A DNA stretch of 64,000 bases from an uncultured Oscillospiraceae bacterium (GCA_900548305.1 URJZ01000006.1:9191-73190), one strand, 5' to 3'; shown: positions 34,676 through 44,924, counted from the stretch's first letter. Translations and numbers: made by a program. The notes: a model not told the origin generated them from the letters alone.

Positions 34676-36106
34676 TTGGTTTTGCAGGAGCAGAACAATA
34701 ATGAGATCTTTTTACAAGATAGAGCATACTGCATCAATGCAGTTGCACAAATTATGGAAATGCGTGCCACAGGTGCTGTACCGCTTGCATATGTACAAAC
34801 ATACGGGTGTCAGCAAAATGTGGCAGATGGTGAGAAAATTAAAGGTCAACTGGCAGAAATGGGGTTTGATTTCACAGAAAATCTCGATGAAGCTGACTTT
34901 ATTTTATATAACACATGTGCCGTTCGTGAAAATGCTGAATCGAAAGTATTTGGTAAAATAGGTGAATTAAAGCATAAAAAGAAAAGGAAGCCATCTTTGG
35001 TTACAGCTTTATGCGGTTGCATGGCAGAACAAGACCATGTTGTAGAGCGTATTAAAAAGAGTTATCCGTATTTGGATCTTGTGTTTGGCACTCATGTCAT
35101 TCATTACTTACCACAGCTATTATATGCACTTTTGACTAACGGAAAACGCATTTTTGAAAACGGACACGAAAATGAAGACAAAGAAATTGTAGAAGGGTTA
35201 CCGGTGGAACGTGATAGCAAACAAGTAGGGGCTTGGCTTACGATTATGTATGGCTGTAATAATTTTTGCACTTACTGTATTGTTCCGTATGTTCGCGGCC
35301 GTGAACGAAGTCGTGAACCGCAGGCGATAGAAGAAGAATTCCGTCAATTGGTACAAGCAGGATATAAAGAGATTATGCTGCTTGGCCAAAATGTAAATTC
35401 TTATGGCAAGACCTTGGAAAATCCGATTACCTTTTCTGAATTATTACGCAGACTTGACCGTGTTGAAGGTGATTACCGCATACGATTTATGAGCCCGCAC
35501 CCAAAAGATGCGACGCCTGAATTATTTGAAACAATGGCAAACAGTAAGCATATTGCTCATAGTTTGCATCTTCCTTTGCAGGCCGGAAATAATAGAGTGC
35601 TCAAGGCCATGAACCGTAACTATACAAGAGAACAGTTTTTAAAATTGGTAGAACAGGCACGTGCTGCTATGCCGGATATTACTTTTACAACGGATTTGAT
35701 TGTAGGATTTCCGGGTGAAACATACGAAGAATTTTTAGATACTGTAGATATGTTGGAAAAGGTAAAGTTTAATTCCTTGTACACTTTTATTTATTCCCCG
35801 CGTGTGGGAACCAGAGCAGCGTCTATGCCGGATGAAATATCTGCTGAGGAAAAATCACGCTGGTTTCAGGAACTTTGGAAAAAACAAGAAGAAGTTGTTG
35901 CTCAAACCAGCCCTGCCATGATTGGTACAACCCAGAGAGTACTAGTGCAAGGCTATAACGAAAAACAAACTATGCTTTGGGGAAAAACAGAAGGAAATAT
36001 GAACTGTGAATTTGAAGGCAACGACAGTTTAATAGGAACTTTTGTGAATGTAAAAATAACAGAGTCGCCAAATTTTGTGCTAAAAGGCACACTAATAACA
36101 GAATAA
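34676..36106 (+). CDS. miaB: tRNA-2-methylthio-N6-dimethylallyladenosine synthase
   Basis: MiaB methylthiolates i6A37 in tRNA; the substrate is made by MiaA, whose gene ends the same cluster. The N-terminal UPF0004 domain has cluster ligands C45 (TYGCQQN), C81 and the Cys in LCGCMAEQ. The radical-SAM motif is GCNNFCTYCIVP, and a TRAM domain ends the protein. The start is TTG at 34676, 8 bases after GGAGGTG. A closer ATG at 34672 is out of frame and encodes only nine residues. 476 residues. Confidence 0.95.
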   Translation: MVLQEQNNNEIFLQDRAYCINAVAQIMEMRATGAVPLAYVQTYGCQQNVADGEKIKGQLAEMGFDFTENLDEADFILYNTCAVRENAESKVFGKIGELKHKKKRKPSLVTALCGCMAEQDHVVERIKKSYPYLDLVFGTHVIHYLPQLLYALLTNGKRIFENGHENEDKEIVEGLPVERDSKQVGAWLTIMYGCNNFCTYCIVPYVRGRERSREPQAIEEEFRQLVQAGYKEIMLLGQNVNSYGKTLENPITFSELLRRLDRVEGDYRIRFMSPHPKDATPELFETMANSKHIAHSLHLPLQAGNNRVLKAMNRNYTREQFLKLVEQARAAMPDITFTTDLIVGFPGETYEEFLDTVDMLEKVKFNSLYTFIYSPRVGTRAASMPDEISAEEKSRWFQELWKKQEEVVAQTSPAMIGTTQRVLVQGYNEKQTMLWGKTEGNMNCEFEGNDSLIGTFVNVKITESPNFVLKGTLITE

Positions 36107-36136
36107 TCATAATGAATAATATTGGAGGATTTTAAG

Positions 36137-36544
36137 ATGGATGTTATTGAACTAACAAGAGAATTAGGAAAAGCAATTCAACAGGATGAACGTTTTTTGG
36201 CAATGCAAATTGCACGCCAAAATAGTGATAATGATGATGAATTACAGCAATTAATTGGTGAATTTAACTTGAAAAGAATGGCAATTAATAATGAAGCTGC
36301 AAAAGATGATAGAGACGAAACTAAATTGCAACAATTGAATAGCGAACTGCGTGATACTTATGCAAAAGTAATGCAAAATAAAAATATGATTGCTTACAAT
36401 GAAGCAAAAGAACTGATGGATAATATGTTAAAACGTATCAACGCAATTATTAGCATTTCTGCAGAAGGTGGAGATCCTGAAATTGCAGATTTAACAGAGG
36501 AAGCCTGCGGTGGTTCTTGCTCCAGCTGTGCAGGCTGCCACTAA
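36137..36544 (+). CDS. YlbF family regulator with C-terminal cysteine cluster
   Basis: A 135-residue helical protein of the YlbF/YmcA (Com_YlbF) family. The core has AIQQDERFLAMQIARQNSD and helices to about residue 110; the tail carries C124, C128, C131, C134 and H135. In Bacillus, YlbF, YmcA and YaaT form an iron-sulfur-bearing complex that promotes Spo0A activation and mRNA processing by RNase Y. Here the tail could bind such a cluster; this is inference. The ATG at 36137 follows GGAGG; an upstream TTG overlaps that site. It lies between miaB and mutS. Confidence 0.85.
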   Translation: MDVIELTRELGKAIQQDERFLAMQIARQNSDNDDELQQLIGEFNLKRMAINNEAAKDDRDETKLQQLNSELRDTYAKVMQNKNMIAYNEAKELMDNMLKRINAIISISAEGGDPEIADLTEEACGGSCSSCAGCH

Positions 36545-36584
36545 TGATATATCGTATTCCATAAGAAAAAGATGAGGTAGAAAA

Positions 36585-39218
36585 ATGGCTGATTTATCAC
36601 CTATGATGAAACAATATTTTCAAATAAAAGAACAGAATCCCGACACCCTATTGTTTTTTCGCTTGGGTGATTTTTATGAGCTGTTTTTTGATGATGCAAA
36701 ACTGGTGTCGGCAGAACTGGAGCTTACTCTGACTGGTCGTGACTGCGGACAAGCAGAGCGTGCGCCTATGTGCGGTGTTCCGTATCATAGTGCAGAGTCT
36801 TATATTGCACGGCTTGTTGCAAAAGGTTATAAAGTTGCAATTTGCGAACAAATGGAGTCACCGGCGCAAGCAAAAGGATTGGTAAAGCGTGATGTTGTAC
36901 GTGTTATCACTCCGGGTACTGTTATGGAAAGCAGTATGTTGGATGAAGCGAAAAATAACTTTATTTGTACTGTTTGTGTTGAGAAACATGAAGCCGGCGT
37001 TTGTTTTGCTGATATTTCTACCGGAGAATTGCACGCTACAACCTTAAAAGGGAATTCATTGGCTGATTTGGAGTTACAACTAAAAAATGAGTTAATGCGT
37101 TTTTCTCCAAGAGAAATTTTAATCAATTCACAGACGTTAGAAATGAAAACTCTTCCAAAATTTTTAAGAGAAAAACTCTCTACTTTACTGGAATGTTTAG
37201 AAGACAGCAAGTTTGCTTATGATATGTGTGAAACTGCTGTGCAACAGCAGTTTCCTGGAGATACAACGAAATCGTTATATATAGATGATAAGCCTTTGGT
37301 TATAAAATCGATTGGCGCTTTACTGGATTATTTAAAACGGACTCAGCGCAACGGCATGGAACGAATGAACCGTATTATGTTATACACAAATGCGCAGTAT
37401 ATGCATTTGGACATAAATGCAAGACGTAATTTGGAATTGACAGAAACTATGCGTAATAAAGAGAAAAGAGGTTCCTTGCTTTGGGTGTTGGATAAAACCA
37501 AAACGCCTATGGGAAAACGTTTAATACGTACATGGTTAGAACGGCCTCTTGTGAATCCGGTTCAAATTAAAAAACGTCAATTTGCAGTAGATGAACTGAT
37601 GAGAAATATCCCTTTAAGCGACGGTATTACAGAACAGCTGTCCGGTATTCATGATTTGGAACGTTTGATGACTCGCATTGTATATGGTTCTGCAAATGGT
37701 CGTGAATTGCGCAGTTTGCTAGCTGCCATTGAGCGTTTACCTGCTTTGAAACATTTATTGGAAGAGGTACACTGTAATTTACTGCAAGAAATTGTCCAAC
37801 AAATAGATTTGTTGGAAGATGTAGCCCAGCTTATTTTTTCTTCTATTGTGGAAGACCCGCCGTTTTCTATTCGTGAAGGTGGTATCATTAAGCAGGGATA
37901 TCATGCTGAGTTGGATCAGCTGAAAAGCGATATGACCAACGGAAAAGAACTGATTGCACAAATTGAAGCAAAAGAAAAAGAACGAACTCAGATACCAAAA
38001 TTAAAGATAGGCTACAATCGTGTATTTGGTTATTATATTGAAATTTCCAACTCTTATAAGTCTCAAGCGCCGGACGAATATATCCGCAAGCAAACATTAA
38101 GCAACTGTGAGCGTTATATTACACAGGAATTGAAAGATTTGGAAGCCCGAATTTTGGGTGCTCATGATAAATCTATTCAATTGGAAAGCGTGCTGTTTGA
38201 AGAAGTACGTAAACAAGTGGCGGATCAATTGATTCGTGTACAAAGTACCGCAAGTGCATTGGCGCAGTTGGATGTATTAAACTCGTTTGCACGTATTTCA
38301 CGTCAGCAAAATTATGTTTGTCCCGAGGTGAATTTGGGCGGGAAAATTGTTTTAAAAGACAGTCGTCATCCCGTTGTTGAAGTGTTATTGGACGGGGCTC
38401 CGTTTGTTCCAAACGATGTATTGTTAGATAAAAATGAAAATAGAGTTGCGATTATAACCGGCCCGAATATGGCAGGTAAATCTACCTATATGCGTCAAAC
38501 TGCATTGATTGTATTAATGGCACAAATCGGTTGTTTTGTACCGGCTGCATCAGCTGAAATCGGTGTTGTAGACAGTATTTTTACCCGTGTAGGCGCATCT
38601 GACGATTTGGCTTCAGGACAATCTACCTTTATGGTGGAAATGTCTGAAGTAGCGGATATTTTAAAACATGCAACAGACCAAAGTTTATTGATTTTAGATG
38701 AAATTGGCCGAGGAACTTCCACTTTTGATGGTATGAGCATTGCTCGTGCTGTACTGGAATATGTGGCTGATACCAAAACTTTGGGCGCAAAAGCATTGTT
38801 TGCTACACATTATCATGAATTAACCGATTTGGAAGATTGTATGGACAGTGTCAAAAATTATAATATTGCCGTTAAGAAAAACGGTGATGATATTACATTT
38901 TTACGCAGGATTATCCGTGGAGGTGCAGACGATAGCTTTGGTATTGAAGTAGCCAAATTAGCAGGTGTACCAAATCAAGTTGTTTCCAGAGCAAAAGAGA
39001 TTCTAAAAGAGTTGGAAAGTATGCCTCAGGCTGAAGTAACTGCAAAATCTGTCAAAAAACCAAAAGTGGTGCAGGAAGAAGCTCAAATTTCCTTTACACC
39101 TGCTTCCAAACACGCAGTGCTTGAAAAGTTGGAACAAATTGATGTGAATACTCTCACGCCGATTGAATGTATGCAGACTTTGTTTGAGCTGAGTCAATTG
39201 GCAAAACAGGATACATAA
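36585..39218 (+). CDS. mutS: DNA mismatch repair protein MutS
   Basis: MutS recognises mismatches and recruits MutL. The N-terminal mismatch-binding domain has FFRLGDFYELFFDDA, with the Phe-x-Glu wedge motif. The connector, lever and clamp domains follow, and the ATPase domain contains Walker A GPNMAGKST near 627, LLILDEIGRGTSTFDG and FATHYHELTDL. The C-terminal helix-turn-helix is present. At 877 residues it is full length. It is 40 bases downstream of the ylbF-like gene and 39 bases before mutL. Confidence 0.96.
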   Translation: MADLSPMMKQYFQIKEQNPDTLLFFRLGDFYELFFDDAKLVSAELELTLTGRDCGQAERAPMCGVPYHSAESYIARLVAKGYKVAICEQMESPAQAKGLVKRDVVRVITPGTVMESSMLDEAKNNFICTVCVEKHEAGVCFADISTGELHATTLKGNSLADLELQLKNELMRFSPREILINSQTLEMKTLPKFLREKLSTLLECLEDSKFAYDMCETAVQQQFPGDTTKSLYIDDKPLVIKSIGALLDYLKRTQRNGMERMNRIMLYTNAQYMHLDINARRNLELTETMRNKEKRGSLLWVLDKTKTPMGKRLIRTWLERPLVNPVQIKKRQFAVDELMRNIPLSDGITEQLSGIHDLERLMTRIVYGSANGRELRSLLAAIERLPALKHLLEEVHCNLLQEIVQQIDLLEDVAQLIFSSIVEDPPFSIREGGIIKQGYHAELDQLKSDMTNGKELIAQIEAKEKERTQIPKLKIGYNRVFGYYIEISNSYKSQAPDEYIRKQTLSNCERYITQELKDLEARILGAHDKSIQLESVLFEEVRKQVADQLIRVQSTASALAQLDVLNSFARISRQQNYVCPEVNLGGKIVLKDSRHPVVEVLLDGAPFVPNDVLLDKNENRVAIITGPNMAGKSTYMRQTALIVLMAQIGCFVPAASAEIGVVDSIFTRVGASDDLASGQSTFMVEMSEVADILKHATDQSLLILDEIGRGTSTFDGMSIARAVLEYVADTKTLGAKALFATHYHELTDLEDCMDSVKNYNIAVKKNGDDITFLRRIIRGGADDSFGIEVAKLAGVPNQVVSRAKEILKELESMPQAEVTAKSVKKPKVVQEEAQISFTPASKHAVLEKLEQIDVNTLTPIECMQTLFELSQLAKQDT

Positions 39219-39257
39219 TAAAGAGACAGAACCATAGCAAAGAAAGCGAGGTGCTTT

Positions 39258-41327
39258 ATGGGCAAAATTCAGGTGTTGGATAAACAAATCGCAGAGCTGA
39301 TTGCAGCAGGAGAAGTAGTAGACAGACCAGCCTCTGTTATCAAAGAATTGGTAGAGAATGCAATTGATGCAGGAGCCACAGCGATTACGGTAGAAATCAA
39401 AAACGGCGGCGTAACCTTTATGCGTGTCACAGACAACGGCTGTGGTATTGCCCGTGAAGATGTTCCTACTGCTTTTTTGCGTCATGCTACCAGTAAAATT
39501 CGAAAACAAGATGATTTGGAAGCAATTGGCACCTTGGGTTTCCGTGGAGAGGCATTGGCCTCTATCTCTGCGGTTGCAAATGTAGAAGTAATGACCAGAA
39601 CAGCAGATGAACTGGCAGGTACTTTTTATGCAATCAGCGGTGGTGAGCAGCAGGCGTATGAGGACTATGGTTGTCCACAGGGTACAACGATTATTGTGAA
39701 AGATATTTTTTATAATGTGCCTGCAAGAATGAAGTTCTTAAAAAAAGACACAGTAGAAGCCAATGCTGTTTCCGGTGTTATGGATAAGATTGCATTATCT
39801 CATCCGGAAATTTCACTGCGTTTTATCAGAGATGGTAAGGAAACCTTACATACACCGGGAGACGAACAGCTGAAATCTGCCATTTACGCAGTGTTTGGAA
39901 AGGATTTTACCGCAGGTCTTCTTCCGGTCGATTATGAATTTGAACATGTAAAAGTTTGGGGATTTATCAGCAAGCCTGCAGCTGCAAGACCCAACCGCAG
40001 TATGCAACATTTCTTTATCAACGGCAGATATGTTAAAAGTAAGACTGCCATGGTGGCATTGGAGCAGGCATTTAAAGGTTCCTTAATGGTAGGAAAATTT
40101 CCAAGCTGTGTATTGCATATCGAGCTGTCTTATCATGCTGTTGATGTAAATGTGCATCCAAATAAATTGGAAGTACGTTTTATCAATGAAAAGCCAATTT
40201 TTGATGCTGTTTACCACGGTGTACAAACGGCTTTGAATCAAGGTGATAAGCCGTTTGTCATGGACGTTAAGAAGGTAGTTTCTTATCATCCGTTTTATGC
40301 GTCATCGGAAAAACCGGAGCAAATACAATTAAAAACAACGTATTCCAAACCGGTAAAAAAAACAGATACTGAGAAGCCAATACAACAGACTGCTCCAAAA
40401 CAAGGAGAAGTTGTTCCTGTATCCGGATTTGCCAAAGAACTTTTTCAAAACAGCAGTACTGAAAAGCTTCAAATGAATGACAGCGGAAGTATACAAAATT
40501 CTGTTTCCGATGTACAAATTCCGTCTTTTCATCATTATAAAAATGATACTCCCAGAATTACGTATGCGGATATTGATATCACTGTAGATGACAGAGAGGA
40601 TTTTACAAAGCCGGCTTCATCTTTACATCTTACTGAAGCAATACCGCAAGAGAGAGAACAGCAAATAGGGGAAGCGTATCAAACAGTGATACACAAAGAA
40701 ACGCCGCAAGAGGATGAGCATTCTTCTGAAAAATCAACTGCAAAAACTGATTTGAAGCCACTGCGCTTAGTAGGAGAAGCGTTTGGAACCTACATTATTG
40801 CAGAACGAAATTGTGAAGAATTGGTGCTAATTGATAAACATGCGGCTCACGAACGAATGCTGTACGAAAAGCTGAAAAAACAAGCTCCCGGTTCTGATTC
40901 TCAAATGCTGCTGCAGCCGATTACCGTTACTTTAAATAAAGAGGAATACACGGCAGTATTGCAGGCGCTTAATACCTTTGCAAAAGCAGGTTTTGAACTG
41001 GACGATTTTGGTGCAGGCACGATTTTGGTACGAAGCGCACCTCTTTCTATGGAGCATGATGATATTTCTTCCGCTGTTATGGAAATGGCAGGATATTTAA
41101 ATCAGCAAAAGACGGATATTACAACAGAGCATTTGGATTGGCTGTATCACAACATTGCTTGCAGGTCAGCCATCAAAGCGGGCGACAAAAGTTCTCCACA
41201 GGAATTGTTAGCTTTGGTAGAGCAATTGGAGGAAGATGATACTATTCGATATTGTCCTCATGGTCGTCCTGTGAGAATTGTAATAAAGAAAAAAGATTTG
41301 GAAAAACAGTTTGGACGTATTCAGTAA
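39258..41327 (+). CDS. mutL: DNA mismatch repair protein MutL
   Basis: MutL is the GHKL ATPase linking MutS to strand removal. IAAGEVVDRPASVIKELVENAIDAGA and DNGCGI form the ATP site at the N-terminus, then GFRGEALASI. After a long variable linker (about 365-500), the C-terminal endonuclease domain has DKHAAHERMLYE, a variant of D[QM]HA(X)2E(X)4E with Lys in place of Gln/Met, then ACRSAIKAG, CPHGRP and FGR. So it should be a nicking-type MutL, as in organisms without MutH. 689 residues. Confidence 0.96.
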   Translation: MGKIQVLDKQIAELIAAGEVVDRPASVIKELVENAIDAGATAITVEIKNGGVTFMRVTDNGCGIAREDVPTAFLRHATSKIRKQDDLEAIGTLGFRGEALASISAVANVEVMTRTADELAGTFYAISGGEQQAYEDYGCPQGTTIIVKDIFYNVPARMKFLKKDTVEANAVSGVMDKIALSHPEISLRFIRDGKETLHTPGDEQLKSAIYAVFGKDFTAGLLPVDYEFEHVKVWGFISKPAAARPNRSMQHFFINGRYVKSKTAMVALEQAFKGSLMVGKFPSCVLHIELSYHAVDVNVHPNKLEVRFINEKPIFDAVYHGVQTALNQGDKPFVMDVKKVVSYHPFYASSEKPEQIQLKTTYSKPVKKTDTEKPIQQTAPKQGEVVPVSGFAKELFQNSSTEKLQMNDSGSIQNSVSDVQIPSFHHYKNDTPRITYADIDITVDDREDFTKPASSLHLTEAIPQEREQQIGEAYQTVIHKETPQEDEHSSEKSTAKTDLKPLRLVGEAFGTYIIAERNCEELVLIDKHAAHERMLYEKLKKQAPGSDSQMLLQPITVTLNKEEYTAVLQALNTFAKAGFELDDFGAGTILVRSAPLSMEHDDISSAVMEMAGYLNQQKTDITTEHLDWLYHNIACRSAIKAGDKSSPQELLALVEQLEEDDTIRYCPHGRPVRIVIKKKDLEKQFGRIQ

Positions 41328-41386
41328 TGTTTTCAATTTCGTTGTTTTTTCTTCACAATGATATGGTAGGATATTAGGAGCTTAGC

Positions 41387-42343
41387 ATGGAAAAACAAGA
41401 ATTACAGAAAAAAATCCCGCTGGTAGTTATTGTAGGACCAACTGCCTCAGGAAAAAGTAAATTGGCAGTAGAACTGGCACATTGGCTACAGACGGAAATT
41501 GTATCAGCAGATTCAATGCAAATTTACCGCGGAATGCAAATTGGTACAGCCAAACCCACTGTGGAAGAAATGGAAGGGATTACGCACCATCTTATAGATT
41601 TTGTGGAATTGAATGAACCATTCAGTGTAGCTGATTATGTTGCACACGCAAAAATATGTGTAGAGCGTATTGCACAGAAAGGAAAAATTCCAATTTTGGC
41701 TGGTGGCACAGGACTGTACATTAATTCATTTTTGGAGAATTTGCAATTTTCTGATGAAGATAAAGATGCAGTTTTATGTGAACAACTGGCAGAAAAAGCG
41801 AGGGATCAAGGGGTGCAGGTGTTAGTAGAAGAGCTGCGTTCTTTTGACCCCCAGTCTGCAGAGCGAATCGATTCTCATAATGTTAGTAGAATTATTCGTG
41901 CGATAGAAATTTACAGAACGACAGGTATGACGATGACAGAACACATAGCACAGTCTCGCAGTATACCGTCTCCGTACTCTGCGTGCATCATCGGACTTGA
42001 TTATACGGACAGAGCCATTCTTTATGACCGTATCAATCGTCGTGTAGATCAGATGATACGTATGGGATTGGTAGAGGAAGCAAAACAAGTGCTCAGTGAG
42101 CAAGATGGCAAAACAGCATTGCAGGCAATCGGATATAAAGAACTGTTACCGTATTTTCAAGGGAATTTCACTTTAGAAGAAGCTGTGGAGCATATGAAGC
42201 GGGAAACACGCCGATATGCCAAACGGCAGTTAACTTGGTTTCGTAGAAACCCCAATATACATTGGTTAAAAGCAGATGAAATGGAAAGCCACGAACAGTT
42301 GGTAGAAAAAGCAAAATCGCTTGTAACGCAATTTCAATTTTAG
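41387..42343 (+). CDS. miaA: tRNA dimethylallyltransferase
   Basis: MiaA adds the dimethylallyl group to A37 of tRNAs reading codons that begin with U, making the MiaB substrate. P-loop GPTASGKS (17-24), SADSMQIYRGM, the DMAPP-binding GGTGLY, and a C-terminal RRYAKRQLTWFRRN RNA-binding motif. 318 residues is normal. It is separated by 59 bases from mutL and 22 from the next gene, and no terminator is seen. Confidence 0.96.
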   Translation: MEKQELQKKIPLVVIVGPTASGKSKLAVELAHWLQTEIVSADSMQIYRGMQIGTAKPTVEEMEGITHHLIDFVELNEPFSVADYVAHAKICVERIAQKGKIPILAGGTGLYINSFLENLQFSDEDKDAVLCEQLAEKARDQGVQVLVEELRSFDPQSAERIDSHNVSRIIRAIEIYRTTGMTMTEHIAQSRSIPSPYSACIIGLDYTDRAILYDRINRRVDQMIRMGLVEEAKQVLSEQDGKTALQAIGYKELLPYFQGNFTLEEAVEHMKRETRRYAKRQLTWFRRNPNIHWLKADEMESHEQLVEKAKSLVTQFQF

Positions 42344-42365
42344 TGTAGAAAGTAAAGGGTTTTCA

Positions 42366-43667
42366 ATGGGTATCTTAAATCATCCAATTTTAAAAAGAAT
42401 TATCACAATTATCATAGTAGTCCTTTTATTGGTGTTCATTGGTTACCAAATTTGGCGTGCCAATCATTCGTCTGTCGTAACAGAAGCGGCTACCTATGCA
42501 AGTATTTCCGATACGATACAGGCAGAAGGTGTTATTATTAGAGATGAAACGCTTGTGCAGCAAAATACTGCAGGTGTTATTACGTATGATATTTCTGACG
42601 GAACAAAAATTGCAAAAGATGGTTTGATTGCAACAGTTTACGATACTGCGGAAGATGCTACTACACAACAGCGGAGAGAACAGCTGGAATCACAGTTGGC
42701 TACTCTGAAAGAATTAAACAGTGCCAGAACTACAACTACCTATACCAATCCGGATAATTTGGATAAAGATATTCATACCAAATTATATACGATGTTATAT
42801 TCTATTCATGAGCGTGGCAGAGATCAAATTGATAGTGATAAAGATTCTGTGTTAAAATCAATTAATACACGCCAAATAGCAACAGGGCAAGTGACAGATT
42901 TTAATGCGAAAATTCAGTCTCTCCAAGACCAATTAACGGCTTTGGGATCCGTGAAAGGCACAAAAAAAGGGGAAATTAAATCACCGTCTTCCGGTTATTT
43001 TGTCAGTTCTATAGATGGATATGAATCCGCTTTTAGTTATGACAATGCTACTGAATTAACTGTTGATGATTTAAAAGCAGAAAAAGATCAGCAAGCTAAA
43101 ATACAAGACAGCAACGTAATTGGTAAAATATGTGATTCTTATAACTGGTATGTTGCCTGTATTGTACCGGCTGACACGGCCACCAGACTGAAAGAGGATA
43201 CGCAGGTATCCATCCAGTTGCCGTTTGTTTCTTCCAGTGATATTCCTGCTACAGTTGCAGCTGTAAATCAAGCGGAGGGCGCTTCCGAGGCTGCTGTTAT
43301 TTTAAGATGTAATTATATGAGTGATGCGTTGTCTAAAGTACGTGATGAAACTATTCAAATTAATATTAATACCTATACAGGCATTCGTGTCAGCCAACAG
43401 TCTGTCCGTTTTCAAACTGTTTCAAAAGAAGTAACAGATGAAAACGGAAATACAACCACTGTAACTAAGGATGTAAAAGGTGTTTACATTTTATATGGTA
43501 ACTCTATTAAATTTGTTGAGATTGTGCCATTGTATAGTAGTAATAATTATGTCATATGCGATTCTGATCCGGATACAAGTGAGTTAATGACAAGCGAAAC
43601 ATTAACACTATACGATGAAGTTGTGGTAGGAGGTAAAGATTTGTATGACGGAAAATTGGTTAAATGA
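42366..43667 (+). CDS. HlyD-like membrane fusion/efflux adaptor-type protein
   Basis: A 433-residue protein with one N-terminal membrane helix (about 10-28) and an exported domain. IQAEGVIIRDETLV followed by GVITYDISDGTKIAKDGLIATVYDT is the split biotinyl-lipoyl-like hairpin of HlyD/RND adaptor proteins; a coiled coil (about 95-195) and a second beta half (KGEIKSPSSGYFVSSIDGYE) follow. Related proteins lie next to the sepF cluster in many Clostridia. Its function there is unknown; no pump gene is adjacent. Its end overlaps the yggS start by 23 bases. Confidence 0.75.
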   Translation: MGILNHPILKRIITIIIVVLLLVFIGYQIWRANHSSVVTEAATYASISDTIQAEGVIIRDETLVQQNTAGVITYDISDGTKIAKDGLIATVYDTAEDATTQQRREQLESQLATLKELNSARTTTTYTNPDNLDKDIHTKLYTMLYSIHERGRDQIDSDKDSVLKSINTRQIATGQVTDFNAKIQSLQDQLTALGSVKGTKKGEIKSPSSGYFVSSIDGYESAFSYDNATELTVDDLKAEKDQQAKIQDSNVIGKICDSYNWYVACIVPADTATRLKEDTQVSIQLPFVSSSDIPATVAAVNQAEGASEAAVILRCNYMSDALSKVRDETIQININTYTGIRVSQQSVRFQTVSKEVTDENGNTTTVTKDVKGVYILYGNSIKFVEIVPLYSSNNYVICDSDPDTSELMTSETLTLYDEVVVGGKDLYDGKLVK

Positions 43668-44385
43668 TGAAGGTATTACAGCGAAAATTGCAGCACTGGA
43701 AGAAAATTATAAAGTTGTAACAGAAAAAGTAGCACAGGCAGCAATTAAATCTGGAAGAAGACCGGAAGAGATTACTTTATTGGCAGCAACCAAAACAGTT
43801 CCGGTTCCTGTTATTAACAGAGCAATTGAACTTGGAATTACTTGTATAGGAGAAAATAAAGTACAAGAACTTTGTGAAAAGTATGACCAGCTGCATTTAG
43901 AACACTGTGACTGTCATTTTATCGGTCATTTGCAAACCAATAAGGTAAAACAACTGATTAGTAAGGTAAGCATGATTCATTCTGTAGACAGTGTGAAATT
44001 GGCAAAAGAAATCTCTAAAATTTCTCAGCAGCACCATTTGGTAACAGATATTTTAGTAGAAATCAATATTGGAAAAGAAGAAAGCAAAGGCGGTATATAT
44101 ATTGAGGATACAGAGTCATTTTTAGGAGAAATATCCACATTATCTGGTATTTCTGTGAAAGGATTGATGACAATACCGCCCGCAGATGAAAATATTACAA
44201 AAACAATACATTATTTTGAAAATATGTATAAGAAATTGGTTGACATTAGGTCTAAAAAAATAGATAATATATCTATGAATTATTTGTCTATGGGTATGTC
44301 AGCGGATTATGCACAAGCAATTGAGGCAGGTTCCAATATTGTTCGTGTAGGTTCTGCTTTGTTTGGGCAGAGAGTTTATAAATAA
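43645..44385 (+). CDS. YggS/YlmE family pyridoxal phosphate-binding protein
   Basis: A 246-residue single-domain PLP protein (PLPHP), a TIM-barrel relative of alanine racemase without its second domain. The PLP-lysine is in LLAATKTVP, FIGHLQTNK and the C-terminal LSMGMSADY.QAIEAGSNIVRVGSALFG phosphate-binding motif are intact. It acts in vitamin B6 and amino acid homeostasis. As YlmE it lies in the cell-division cluster directly before sepF, and the same order is seen here. Confidence 0.94.
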   Translation: MTENWLNDEGITAKIAALEENYKVVTEKVAQAAIKSGRRPEEITLLAATKTVPVPVINRAIELGITCIGENKVQELCEKYDQLHLEHCDCHFIGHLQTNKVKQLISKVSMIHSVDSVKLAKEISKISQQHHLVTDILVEINIGKEESKGGIYIEDTESFLGEISTLSGISVKGLMTIPPADENITKTIHYFENMYKKLVDIRSKKIDNISMNYLSMGMSADYAQAIEAGSNIVRVGSALFGQRVYK

Positions 44386-44432
44386 AACTGATTATTATTG
44401 CAGTAATAAAAACAACCGGGAGGAAACGACCA

Positions 44433-44918
44433 ATGAGTAGTGCTAAATTTGTTCAAAAATTTAAAGATATGTGGAATCCACCAGAGGATGAATTTGATGA
44501 TTACGATTATGATGAGCAAGTAGAAGATGTTTATGCAGAGGAAGAAGCCGCTGAGGAATATCAAGAGCCAACTCGCCATAGTCATGCTCGCGCTCAGGAA
44601 ACAAACTCCAATAAAGTAGTGAATATTCATGCACAATCTCAAATTCAAGTGGTTTTATTCAAGCCAAATAACTTTGGTGAAGATACCAGAGCAATTGCGG
44701 ATGAACTACTAAAGGTACATACTGTTGTTTTAAATTTGGAAGATACCAACAAAGATGTTTCACGCCGTATTTTGGACTTTTTAAGCGGCGTTGCATATGC
44801 TAATGGCGGTAAAGTAAAAAGAGTAGCTACCAGAACATTTATCATCACTCCTTATAATGTGGATTTGACCGGTGATGATTTAATCGACGAATTAGAAAGC
44901 AGCGGCGTTTATTTTTAA
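44433..44918 (+). CDS. sepF: Cell division protein SepF
   Basis: SepF anchors FtsZ to the membrane and organises the septum. The amphipathic membrane-targeting helix is at residues 1-13 (KFVQKFKDMW), a linker rich in Asp/Glu/Tyr spans about 15-60, and the dimerising core (about 75-160) has RRILDFLSGVAYANGGKVKRV. 161 residues is typical. GGGAGGAAAC lies upstream of the ATG. In many Firmicutes YlmG follows; here it is missing and ylmH starts 7 bases after the stop. Confidence 0.95.
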   Translation: MSSAKFVQKFKDMWNPPEDEFDDYDYDEQVEDVYAEEEAAEEYQEPTRHSHARAQETNSNKVVNIHAQSQIQVVLFKPNNFGEDTRAIADELLKVHTVVLNLEDTNKDVSRRILDFLSGVAYANGGKVKRVATRTFIITPYNVDLTGDDLIDELESSGVYF

Positions 44919-44924
44919 TTAGAT

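Noticed and set aside
39003..39509. 168-codon minus-strand frame across the mutS/mutL junction
   Set aside because: It is antisense to two certain genes, reads as low-complexity Phe/Ser/Cys-rich sequence and lacks a start signal.
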